DNA of 6,517 nucleotides from Bacteroidales bacterium (GTDB lineage: Bacteria > Bacteroidota > Bacteroidia > Bacteroidales > 4484-276), in contig JAGYLT010000133.1 in NCBI GenBank assembly GCA_018400545.1, positions 1-6,517 on the forward strand, written 5' to 3'. Below the pieces are notes generated by a model. The model did not search any database, was not told the origin of the DNA, and worked only from the letters and a program-made list of their open reading frames with translations. Positions within the stretch are counted from its first letter, which is position 1. Every line of letters begins with the position of its first letter. Below, piece by piece: positions 1 to 6,319 of this stretch. Position numbers and translations under genes: made by a program.

Positions 1-166
1 TATCAAGTTCAGCCTGGTATGCACCTGCCTTTGGCCGGTCATCGGTAACCATGGTCATCTGCTGACCTGAAACATTCAGTACCGTGATAAGCAATGGTTC
101 TGGTTTTTCCAGCAAAAGTTGGATGGTGAGCTGGTCGTTGGCAGGATTGGGAAAAATGGAGAAATT
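1..166 (-). other. T9SS C-terminal sorting domain (partial)
   Basis: Residues 166-220 of the 661-1 gene carry the classic opening SIFPNPANDQLTI, followed by beta-strand-like segments (PLLITVLNVSGQQM, then KAGAYQAELD). This matches the type A sorting domain of Por/T9SS cargo in order and spacing. The final strand and the basic C-terminus lie beyond base 1. This is the only sorting domain visible in the window. Confidence 0.85.
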
Positions 167-661
167 CAGATGATGATAAACATCCAGATTGCCGGCGCCA
201 AGTATTCCGGTCTTCACTTTCGAGACTCCGTGGGCAGCAAAGTAGCCCTGGTTGGGGAAAGTGGGATCAAATTGAAGTTCGGGAGCAGATTCTTTTCCTG
301 ATGAGGGAGCAATCAACCAGAGTGAGATGGACTCGCCTTCGGTGAATCCATCTTTTACCGAGGTAAATGGATCATCGCCGTAGAGGGTCAGGCAGTAGTT
401 TTTCTCACCGGCGTTTACCTGCAATACTCCTAAATAATGTCCATCTTCGGTGAAAGCGCCTATGCAGTCATAGGGCGACAAGCCCAGCGTTTTAATCACC
501 TCTGCCGGAATCAAAACCAGGTGCGTTGCGGGAGTTTGATTTTGAATTTGCCACTCTAGAGGCAAGTGAGCGTTCACTTTCTGCGAAAAGAGGCTTTGGA
601 CTGATACAAGGCAAAGCAGCACTATGATTTGCCATACATGTATGTTGAAATTTGTTTTCAT
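1..661 (-). CDS. Secreted protein with IGAF/GDDPFT domain and T9SS type A sorting domain (3' end cut by window edge)
   Basis: The frame runs from an ATG at 661 to the window edge with no stop, giving 220 residues. It begins with a signal peptide: a basic start (MKTNFN), a hydrophobic core (IIVLLCLVSV) and likely cleavage near SLFS-Q27. Residues about 45-150 form a beta-rich module with YDCIGAF, EDGHYLGV, YGDDPFTSVKDGF and GESISLW. I recall similar modules in other secreted Bacteroidota proteins; its ligand is unknown. From residue 166 the sequence NFSIFPNPANDQLTI marks a T9SS type A C-terminal sorting domain, so the protein is probably exported through the outer membrane and then released or surface-anchored. 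The sorting domain continues past the visible end; these domains usually run about 70-90 residues in total, so only a short tail should be missing. The start lies 86 bp after the giant gene, on the same strand. The start is chosen because it places the signal peptide at the N-terminus. No catalytic motif is visible. Confidence 0.9.
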   Translation of the reverse strand, partial: MKTNFNIHVWQIIVLLCLVSVQSLFSQKVNAHLPLEWQIQNQTPATHLVLIPAEVIKTLGLSPYDCIGAFTEDGHYLGVLQVNAGEKNYCLTLYGDDPFTSVKDGFTEGESISLWLIAPSSGKESAPELQFDPTFPNQGYFAAHGVSKVKTGILGAGNLDVYHHLNFSIFPNPANDQLTIQLLLEKPEPLLITVLNVSGQQMTMVTDDRPKAGAYQAELD

Positions 662-747
662 TGCATTTTAAATTTTTGATTATTAGTGTTTAATACCATT
701 GCTATTGGATGCATTTCATCTATTAATCAAATAATTGTCTAATTTTG
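662..747 (-). promoter_or_regulatory. Leader between the giant gene and the T9SS gene, with a signature shared with the giant gene's leader
   Basis: These 86 bp are strongly A+T-rich. No rho-independent terminator follows the giant gene's stop, no Shine-Dalgarno precedes the ATG at 661, and no full TAnnTTTG Bacteroidota -7 box is visible. On the minus strand, ATGCAT, AATGGTAT and ACTAATAAT occur in that order (714-709, 700-693, 687-679). The same three strings in the same order precede the giant gene. A 13-codon frame from an ATG at 699 ends in a TGA at 660-658, overlapping the gene's start as ATGA. Confidence 0.45.
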
Positions 748-3700
748 TTAGTCTTTCAAGCACCTTACTGAAAGGCCTGTCATAGTAAGTGGATCGTTTC
801 TGTTTAAAGAGCCATAGTCTATACTTAAACCATAAGCCCAGGCTGATGCGATGAATGGAGGTATTTGAGCGTTATGAAAGGTTGATGTCCACCACATACC
901 ATTATCTCCCAAATCAATGTATAAACCAGCAGTGAATGAATCATACATACCCCCGGGAAGCCCGGAAAATCCGACTATGTCAGTACCAAAGTTTACATTG
1001 GTTGTATCTTCATCCCACCTTGGATGCACAGCGGTATTGCAAAAACCACCTAATGGTGAATTGATCTGACGGCAGGATTTTAGTAAGTTACCTGCTAAGG
1101 CATAGTTTGTGTCTGCCACAAAAACAAGTAATTCCCACCACTCTATATCATCGGGTACATGCCAGCCGGAGGGACAAAGGCCGAAATCACTATTCACTGC
1201 ATTCCAGTTGTAGAGTGCGCCATAGCTATCTTTCCAGCCAATGTCATTATTATACCATGCATAGGCGCCTTCTGTAATGAAATACCAAGAGGTGCTATCA
1301 TTACCAGAAAATTCAATTGGAGTTCCGTCTCGGTAAGTTGTTGCTTTCAGGTTTTCCTTCATCCAGCACTGTTCACCAATCTGAACAGTAGCGTAAGTTT
1401 GCCCGTCCCGTTCATCTACCAGCAAATCGCCGCAACTCCATTGAGGATTGCAATCGGGATAGATGATCTGCTCGTCGTCAGCAAGGTAGATGAAATAGGC
1501 TTTGCCAGGCAGCAGGTAACCAATGGTATTGATGCCATATTCCGGCCAGTAAACGCCCGGGCCGGCAATCTCCTTAACAATCACCAGATTGAAATTGAGT
1601 TGAAACAATTCCTCCAAATCCACCTCGCATGAGCTGAGTACAGGCAGATAAGACCAGCCGGGACCTTTCCAAAGGTCAGTTCCTTCAAGGTTTTCACCTA
1701 CTAAATTAATGGCAAAAGCTTCCATCGCTTTGATCTGATAGCCCGAAGTGATGTCCCATTCATAGAGTGTGTTGATATTCTCGCCGGGGAAAAACATGCC
1801 TTCAAAGTTCGACATGATCACGATCTTATCGTTAAAAGGTTCCAGCATGATTTCAATATCCGGCTGAACAGGCAAAACGTAAGAGGAAATTCCACTCCAT
1901 CCCTGAGGCACTGAAATGGATTGAGAAATGAAACACAACGTCATCCAGTCCTCTGAAGCAGTTGAACATGGATCAATTGCAAAAGCAGTCAGCGAAATTT
2001 CAATACAACCCTGCATCAGATCATCAATGGATGGAAAATAAGTAGGATTAATGCTTGACTCATCATCAAAATATCCTCCTTCGGTTGATGCAAACCAAAC
2101 TAATTCGCTGTAATTGTTTGCCCATGCCGATTCAAGTGTATAATTCTGGCCATATTCAACGGTGGCATCAGGCCCGGCATAGGCAACAGGGCTTTTTACA
2201 ATGTCAATGTAAGTTCCCGCAGTTTCACCTGTGCATGGCTCCTGGGCAAATGCTGTGAAATAGAAATCCACATGCCCGGTTTCAATATCAAACGGGCCGG
2301 GATAGTACTCGGTTTGCAAGGCATAAGGATCCTGGAAGTTACCATCGCCGGTGGTTTCCCATAAGGTTGAAACCGCATCTTCAGTCCATCCGTAGAGCAT
2401 GGCATATTGGTCTTCACATATCAGGTAATCATCCGTCCAGGCATCGGCAAAAACATCAACACAGAAAATGCAGCTATCTGGAAAGCTAAAACCATCATTC
2501 TGGGGGCTGTGAATAAAGTTTTCCCAAACCTGACTATTGATCAGGCAGTTGATCTCCTCACAGGAAGCCTCGCCAAAATTATTGTTATGCAGGGTCAAAT
2601 GCTGCAAACTGAGCATTTCATTGCAGATGATGCCGGGAATAACATCCTCCAACTGATTATTTCCAAGATAGAGGTAGATCAAATCCCACATCCCATGCAA
2701 TGAAAAAGGTATTTCTCCGCTGAGCTGATTGCTGCCTAAATCGAGCATAATGAGACTGCTCAGATTTCCCAACTCATCAGGTATTGAACCGCTTAACTGA
2801 TTGCTGCTGAGATAAAGGCCGGTAAGGTTACTGAGCGAACCCAGCGAAACAGGAATATTTCCGCTTATGCTATTGCCCGACAGGTAGAGGATTTCAAGGT
2901 TTTGCAGGTTGCCAAGATGTGGTGGTATTGCTCCGGTAAGCTGATTTTCAAACAAAACCATTTCGATTAGATTTTGAAGACTTCCCAATTCAGGCGGCAG
3001 GGCTCCTGACAATTCATTGACCGAAAGGTTCAACAAAATTAAGTTGCCAAGTTGTCCAAGCGTGGATGGGATCGATCCGCTTAATTGATTGCTTTTCAGA
3101 TACAGCCTTTCGAGATTACTCAAACTGCCTGTTTCCGGAGGTATGTTTCCGCTTATCTGGTTATAGTCCAGCGTTAATTCCTTTAATTCCGTAAGATAAC
3201 CCAATTCCTGCGGCAAGGTTCCTGTAAGGTTATTGCTGCTCAGGTCAATGGTTTTTACGCGGTCGTTTTCCATTGTGATTCCAAACCAGGTTGTTAATGG
3301 GGCTGAGAGCCAGTTGGTGTTATTGGTCCAGTTTAAGCCGCCGGTGGCATTGTAAAGCGCAACCAGGGCCAGAGAGTCGTAATTGATTGGAGCAATGGTA
3401 AGCGTGTTGAATGATTCCACATCTCCAAAGGCAGTTCCCAAAGCATTGCTTGCATAAGCCGCCACATAATAGGTTGTGGTTTCATCAAGTCCGGTGAGTT
3501 CAGTTGAAAACTCCCCGGCGCCGCTGCCAACAGGAAGCTGTGTGCCGGTATTTTGCGGGTTGCTTTCGATACCCCAGTAAACCCCGCGTCCGGTAACTTC
3601 CAAACCACCATCGCCAGTTACATTGCCTCCAACTATTGCCGTACTTACAGTAATTCCTGTTGGAACAGCAGTGCTGACCACCGGAACGGATGGAACTAAT

Positions 3701-6231
3701 TTTTCAGCAAACATTTTAACCCCCTTCAATTCAATATAGCTCTGATGACCCAACGAACCATCATTCCATGCCATGATCTTCACATAACGGGTGTGGACAT
3801 CCACAATGAATTTATCGGGATTACCAATGTGGGTATTGAAATTTGTTCCGGCTCCAAGCCCGGTTTTGGGTAAAAATTCCACCCACTCACTGTGGAAAGC
3901 ATCCGGTGGGGTTAAACCGGATTCGGGATGTCCGGCAAATGCAATGTGGGTAGTTTTGCCATCGGCGAACATCTGAAAAACACTGATGTTGAGCAGGTGT
4001 CTCACCTCGTTCATATCAACCACCAGGATGCCATAGCCTGTTCCGGCCTGCGGATTATGCCAGGTACTTCCCGTATTGTATTGCCCCTGTATATTTGACC
4101 AGAAGTCAGGGGCATTCACATAAGTACCCTGGTCGTAAACGGCCTGCGGCGCCTGCCAGCCTCCTGTCCATGCGTTGAGGTTGGTGGTGTAGGGATTGGC
4201 ATTCACCCCGGTTATCTGAACCGGAACGGCCAGCGGATTGGTATCAGGTGGGCCGCCGCGCAAAACATTGATGGTGTCCACCAGATAAGGACTGACATAG
4301 AAGCTGACTTCCTGCCCATATCCCGTTCCGGCATAGTTCCGGGCATAAGCCTGCACATAGCAGGTTGCACCCGGCTGCAGGATCCCAATTTCGGTATTGT
4401 ATTCGCCTGTGCCGTTTCCGATGGTAAGCTTTACACCATTGGCAACCGGATTGGGTTCATAACCCCAGTAGATGCCTCTTTCAAAAATAATGGCGCCACC
4501 ATCACCCGTAACATTTCCACCAACTGCGGCGCTATCAAGGCTTATTGTGTTAGCAGGCAGGGTTGCCACCACCGGGGGCGCTGCAAATTCGCCACTGTTT
4601 TTCAGGCAACGCACCGAATAGGCATCCGTTTTATTGAAAGCCATGCGGTAAACTTCATGGTACTGATGAAACATGCTTCTGTGCCAGGCCTGGTTGCTTC
4701 CGCTTTCGGTGGAAGTCCAGAAAAAGGCATAGCTGCCTAAGTGATAAAAAGAGCCGCTATCGTAAGTTCCACCCGGCAATGCCGTAAATCCAAGCAGGTC
4801 GGTACCTGAATTGGTTTGCCAGCCGCTCACTGATTTCAGATTCTTACCGGCATCAAACCCGCGCCAGTGGGTTCCATCCCACACAGGATCGCCCGGTTCG
4901 TATTGCGAATCGGCAGTGCCTTCCAGTGTTTTCCATGCTTCATCATCCGGTATGTGCCAGTTGCCGGGGCAGATGCCCTGAGCGCCTGCCTGGTTGCCGT
5001 ATTGCATCATCTCATGCCAGGTATAGAGTCCGCCATAAATCCCGCAATTGCTTTCCTCGTTCTTCTGGCAGTATTTCTCGATAATGCCGTTGTTGGTTTG
5101 CTGTGAGTACGAGTTTATCATCTGCCCCACATTGAGCGATTGCTTCATCCAGCATTGCCCGCCTGCCGTGATGGTTTCATACCATTGCCCTTCGTGCAGC
5201 AGTTGGGCCGGACATTCAAATTTTTCGACTGTGGTAAATGACAGTATTTCACCATAACCGGTGCCGGCACTGTTGGCAGCATAAGCCCTCACATAATAGG
5301 TTGTGCCCGGCTCAAGCCCTTCTATCATGGCGGAATAGCTGCCCATGCCCGAACCAAAAGGAATTTCTATCCAAACACCACCATTTTCAATATCGGTGGT
5401 ATAGGCCAAACCGCGAAGGGAGACATCGAGGCCGCCGCTTTCAGTAACGTTACCACCCAAATGTGCTGTAACTTCAGAAACTTGCGTAGGAAGGACGGTT
5501 ATTACAGAGGGTAAATCAGCGATAATAAAATAATCGTCGCTGATATCTGAGCCAATATTTCCCATAAGGTCTCTACCTGTTATCTTTACTTTTGCTTTGT
5601 CAGTAAAAATGTAGGGTAATTCTACATGCAGGTATAATTCATAATAAAGATCCTCTACCAAATGATAAATAGTGCTGTCAGGATAAGTAATCAGATAGAT
5701 GTTGATGGCAACCGGTGAATCAATACTATCAGTTAACCAACTTACAGGCATTAGTTCGCTGTTGCTGAATACTTCGCTTCCATTTGGAGAATAAAGAGAG
5801 ACTTCAGGTGGTTGTACATCAAACGGGAAAAAGGATGAGCTTCCGGCAATGGGCATACCAAGACGGTTATCAAAGGCAAAAAATGGCGAAAGCCCTGAAA
5901 TTGGCATTGCCATGCGGCTTTCAAACGCAAATAAGGGCGACAAACCGGCTATTCCGCCAGACAACCTGCTCTCAAACAAAAAAAATGGCGACAGGCCGTT
6001 AATACCCCCTGCCATGCGGCTTTCAAATGTAAACAAAGGCGACAAACCCGAAATGCCTCCTGCCAGCCTCGTTTCAAAAGCAAAGTAAGGCGATAAACCG
6101 CTAATCCCTCCTGCCAGGCGGGTATCATAAGGAAAGAGGGGCGAAAGCCCGCTTATTTCCTGCGCCTTTACCCTGCCGGCTGAGGTGGCCAGCATGATAG
6201 CGATTAATAGTAATTTTATTTTCTTTTTCAT
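748..6231 (-). CDS. Giant secreted multi-domain protein: 17-aa repeats, Ig/FN3-like, two FISUMP, discoidin-like and LRR domains (1827 aa)
   Basis: Probable extracellular or surface binding protein; no enzyme motif is seen. Approximate order by residue: signal peptide 1-23 (MKKKIKLLLIAIML, cleavage VKA-Q); seven 17-residue repeats 26-140; Ig-like 141-238 (SPNGSE...DLMGNIGSDISDDYF); FN3-like 241-335; FISUMP 338-545 (GGQCWMKQSL, CPGNWHIP, GFTALPGG, FFWTSTES, YSVRCLK); FN3-like 552-646; discoidin-like 650-845 (TRYVKIMAWNDG, YIELKGVKMF); FN3-like 849-943; LRR cap and LRRs 951-1229; two PKD/Ig-like modules 1257-1435; GWSGISS domain 1441-1594; FISUMP 1599-1827 (EQCWMKENL, GALYNWNAV, CPSGWHVP, GFSGLPGG, WWTSTF, LSVRCLKD). 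The frame is open back to a GTG at 6327, but that start would bury the signal peptide and overlap the upstream stop, so 6231 is preferred. An ATG at 6255 would add MVSSQTNN and cannot be excluded. There is no lipobox and no terminal T9SS motif; the protein ends on a FISUMP. Confidence 0.94.
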   Translation of the reverse strand: MKKKIKLLLIAIMLATSAGRVKAQEISGLSPLFPYDTRLAGGISGLSPYFAFETRLAGGISGLSPLFTFESRMAGGINGLSPFFLFESRLSGGIAGLSPLFAFESRMAMPISGLSPFFAFDNRLGMPIAGSSSFFPFDVQPPEVSLYSPNGSEVFSNSELMPVSWLTDSIDSPVAINIYLITYPDSTIYHLVEDLYYELYLHVELPYIFTDKAKVKITGRDLMGNIGSDISDDYFIIADLPSVITVLPTQVSEVTAHLGGNVTESGGLDVSLRGLAYTTDIENGGVWIEIPFGSGMGSYSAMIEGLEPGTTYYVRAYAANSAGTGYGEILSFTTVEKFECPAQLLHEGQWYETITAGGQCWMKQSLNVGQMINSYSQQTNNGIIEKYCQKNEESNCGIYGGLYTWHEMMQYGNQAGAQGICPGNWHIPDDEAWKTLEGTADSQYEPGDPVWDGTHWRGFDAGKNLKSVSGWQTNSGTDLLGFTALPGGTYDSGSFYHLGSYAFFWTSTESGSNQAWHRSMFHQYHEVYRMAFNKTDAYSVRCLKNSGEFAAPPVVATLPANTISLDSAAVGGNVTGDGGAIIFERGIYWGYEPNPVANGVKLTIGNGTGEYNTEIGILQPGATCYVQAYARNYAGTGYGQEVSFYVSPYLVDTINVLRGGPPDTNPLAVPVQITGVNANPYTTNLNAWTGGWQAPQAVYDQGTYVNAPDFWSNIQGQYNTGSTWHNPQAGTGYGILVVDMNEVRHLLNISVFQMFADGKTTHIAFAGHPESGLTPPDAFHSEWVEFLPKTGLGAGTNFNTHIGNPDKFIVDVHTRYVKIMAWNDGSLGHQSYIELKGVKMFAEKLVPSVPVVSTAVPTGITVSTAIVGGNVTGDGGLEVTGRGVYWGIESNPQNTGTQLPVGSGAGEFSTELTGLDETTTYYVAAYASNALGTAFGDVESFNTLTIAPINYDSLALVALYNATGGLNWTNNTNWLSAPLTTWFGITMENDRVKTIDLSSNNLTGTLPQELGYLTELKELTLDYNQISGNIPPETGSLSNLERLYLKSNQLSGSIPSTLGQLGNLILLNLSVNELSGALPPELGSLQNLIEMVLFENQLTGAIPPHLGNLQNLEILYLSGNSISGNIPVSLGSLSNLTGLYLSSNQLSGSIPDELGNLSSLIMLDLGSNQLSGEIPFSLHGMWDLIYLYLGNNQLEDVIPGIICNEMLSLQHLTLHNNNFGEASCEEINCLINSQVWENFIHSPQNDGFSFPDSCIFCVDVFADAWTDDYLICEDQYAMLYGWTEDAVSTLWETTGDGNFQDPYALQTEYYPGPFDIETGHVDFYFTAFAQEPCTGETAGTYIDIVKSPVAYAGPDATVEYGQNYTLESAWANNYSELVWFASTEGGYFDDESSINPTYFPSIDDLMQGCIEISLTAFAIDPCSTASEDWMTLCFISQSISVPQGWSGISSYVLPVQPDIEIMLEPFNDKIVIMSNFEGMFFPGENINTLYEWDITSGYQIKAMEAFAINLVGENLEGTDLWKGPGWSYLPVLSSCEVDLEELFQLNFNLVIVKEIAGPGVYWPEYGINTIGYLLPGKAYFIYLADDEQIIYPDCNPQWSCGDLLVDERDGQTYATVQIGEQCWMKENLKATTYRDGTPIEFSGNDSTSWYFITEGAYAWYNNDIGWKDSYGALYNWNAVNSDFGLCPSGWHVPDDIEWWELLVFVADTNYALAGNLLKSCRQINSPLGGFCNTAVHPRWDEDTTNVNFGTDIVGFSGLPGGMYDSFTAGLYIDLGDNGMWWTSTFHNAQIPPFIASAWAYGLSIDYGSLNRNDPLTMTGLSVRCLKD
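751..1437 (-). other. C-terminal FISUMP domain (second copy in the giant gene)
   Basis: Residues 1599-1827. Landmarks are GQTYATVQIGEQCWMKENL, TYRDGTPIEF, GAYAWYNND, YGALYNWNAV, GLCPSGWHVPDDIEWWEL, GNLLKSC, IVGFSGLPGGMY, MWWTSTF and LSVRCLKD at the very end. It is closer to the textbook FISUMP pattern than the internal copy. It has an insertion of about 20 residues (NSPLGGFCNTAVHPRWDEDT) bearing an extra cysteine, C1731, that could pair with C1720. Confidence 0.88.
2545..3381 (-). repeat. Plant-type leucine-rich repeat array with N-terminal cap
   Basis: This covers residues 951-1229 of the giant protein. The cap (YDSLALVALYNATGGLNW, NTNWL, WFGITMENDRV) is the usual lead-in for this LRR class. 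Eight consecutive 24-residue repeats follow from residue 991 (base 3261) in the form L-x-x-L-x-L-x-x-N-x-L-S-G-x-I-P-x-x-L-G-x-L. Two degenerate repeats close the array: DLIYLYLGNNQLEDVIP and SLQHLTLHNNNFGEASCEEI. The LSGxIP core is the plant-type signature, also found in secreted bacterial proteins. Such arrays form a curved solenoid that binds proteins or glycans. Two cysteines near the end (C1224, C1229) may help cap it. Confidence 0.93.
3697..4284 (-). other. Discoidin-like (F5/8 type C-like) beta domain
   Basis: Residues about 650-845 of the giant protein, between the second and third FN3-like modules. The second half has the pattern expected of a galactose-binding-like jelly roll: LNISVFQMFADGKTTHI, SEWVEFLPK, DVHTRYVKIMAWNDGS and SYIELKGVKMFA. 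The first half (AWTGGWQAPQAVYDQGTY, DFWSNIQGQYNTGSTWHN) resembles the exposed loops that begin such domains. A carbohydrate-binding role is inference; a profile search was not possible. Confidence 0.6.
4597..5220 (-). other. Internal FISUMP domain (first copy in the giant gene)
   Basis: Residues 338-545 of the giant protein. Landmarks are GQWYETITAGGQCWMKQSL, GGLYTWHEM, GICPGNWHIPDDEAWKTL, GKNLKSVSGW, LLGFTALPGGTY, FFWTSTESG and YSVRCLK. Cysteines 340, 360, 421 and 542 have counterparts in the C-terminal copy. C388 and C396 are extra and could close a small disulfide loop. This copy sits between two FN3-like modules, unlike the usual C-terminal placement. Confidence 0.88.
5812..6156 (-). repeat. 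Seven tandem 51-bp (17-residue) coding repeats, consensus I-S-G-L-S-P-L-F-x-F-E-S-R-M/L-A-G-G
   Basis: The units begin at 6156, 6105, 6054, 6003, 5952, 5901 and 5850, immediately behind the signal peptide. Six are complete and exactly 17 residues long. The seventh is degenerate (IAGSSSFFPFDVQ), having lost LSP and the Arg. Gly3, Leu4, Ser5, Pro6, Phe8, the aromatic at position 10, the acidic residue at 11 and Arg13 are kept in units 1-6. Units 1-4 end in GG and units 5-6 in MP. Codons vary where residues do not: Arg13 reads CGC, AGG, CGC, AGG, CGC, CGT. Most copies are therefore not recent, although units 3 and 5 share an identical 18-bp block (6010-6027 and 5908-5925, exactly two units apart). 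The function is unknown. A recurring F-x-x-D-T-R motif in other secreted bacterial proteins comes to mind, but I cannot verify the link. Confidence 0.93.
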
Positions 6232-6319
6232 ATTATTAGTTTGTGATGATACCATTTCATATGCATCATGGTAAGAATTTAGGTATGCCGAAGGCAGAAA
6301 ATTTGAACGTCTGATCGTA
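6232..6319 (-). promoter_or_regulatory. Leader upstream of the giant gene carrying the shared ATGCAT / AATGGTAT / ACTAATAAT signature
   Basis: This 88-bp gap follows the FISUMP gene's stop. On the minus strand ATGCAT (6266-6261), AATGGTAT (6256-6249) and ACTAATAAT (6240-6232) end directly against the start codon. No Shine-Dalgarno or clear Bacteroidota promoter is present. The whole gap is open in frame with the giant gene, so part of it could be translated if the ATG at 6255 is used. Confidence 0.45.

Noticed and set aside
119..301. Plus-strand open frame of 60 codons at the left end
   Set aside because: It is antisense to the T9SS cargo gene, whose signal peptide and PNPAND motif make the minus frame secure.
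611..613. Cys17 of the T9SS gene product as a lipoprotein lipobox
   Set aside because: The context VLLC puts Leu directly before Cys, where a small residue is needed. A T9SS cargo with an ordinary signal peptide fits better.
662..747. Bacteroidota -7 promoter (TAnnTTTG) upstream of the T9SS gene
   Set aside because: The nearest string, ATTATTTG, lacks the TA at the first two positions, and no convincing -33 element is spaced from it.
1159..1632. Plus-strand open frame of 157 codons
   Set aside because: It lies entirely opposite the FISUMP and GWSGISS domains of the giant gene, and its translation has no recognisable motif. The same reasoning applies to 2055-2258, 2407-2703, 3791-3976 and 4867-5447.
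5784..6088. Two plus-strand open frames antisense to the 51-bp repeats
   Set aside because: They stay open only because the repeat lacks antisense stops in these frames. Their repetitive products mirror the repeat, and neither has a plausible start context.
5812..6156. Regular 51-bp periodicity read as a CRISPR array
   Set aside because: The units are contiguous, have no unique spacers, diverge at synonymous positions and lie in frame inside a large gene.
6286..6296. Short inverted repeat TGCC-TTC-GGCA (minus strand) as a terminator after the upstream FISUMP gene
   Set aside because: The stem has only four base pairs and no run of T follows it on the minus strand.
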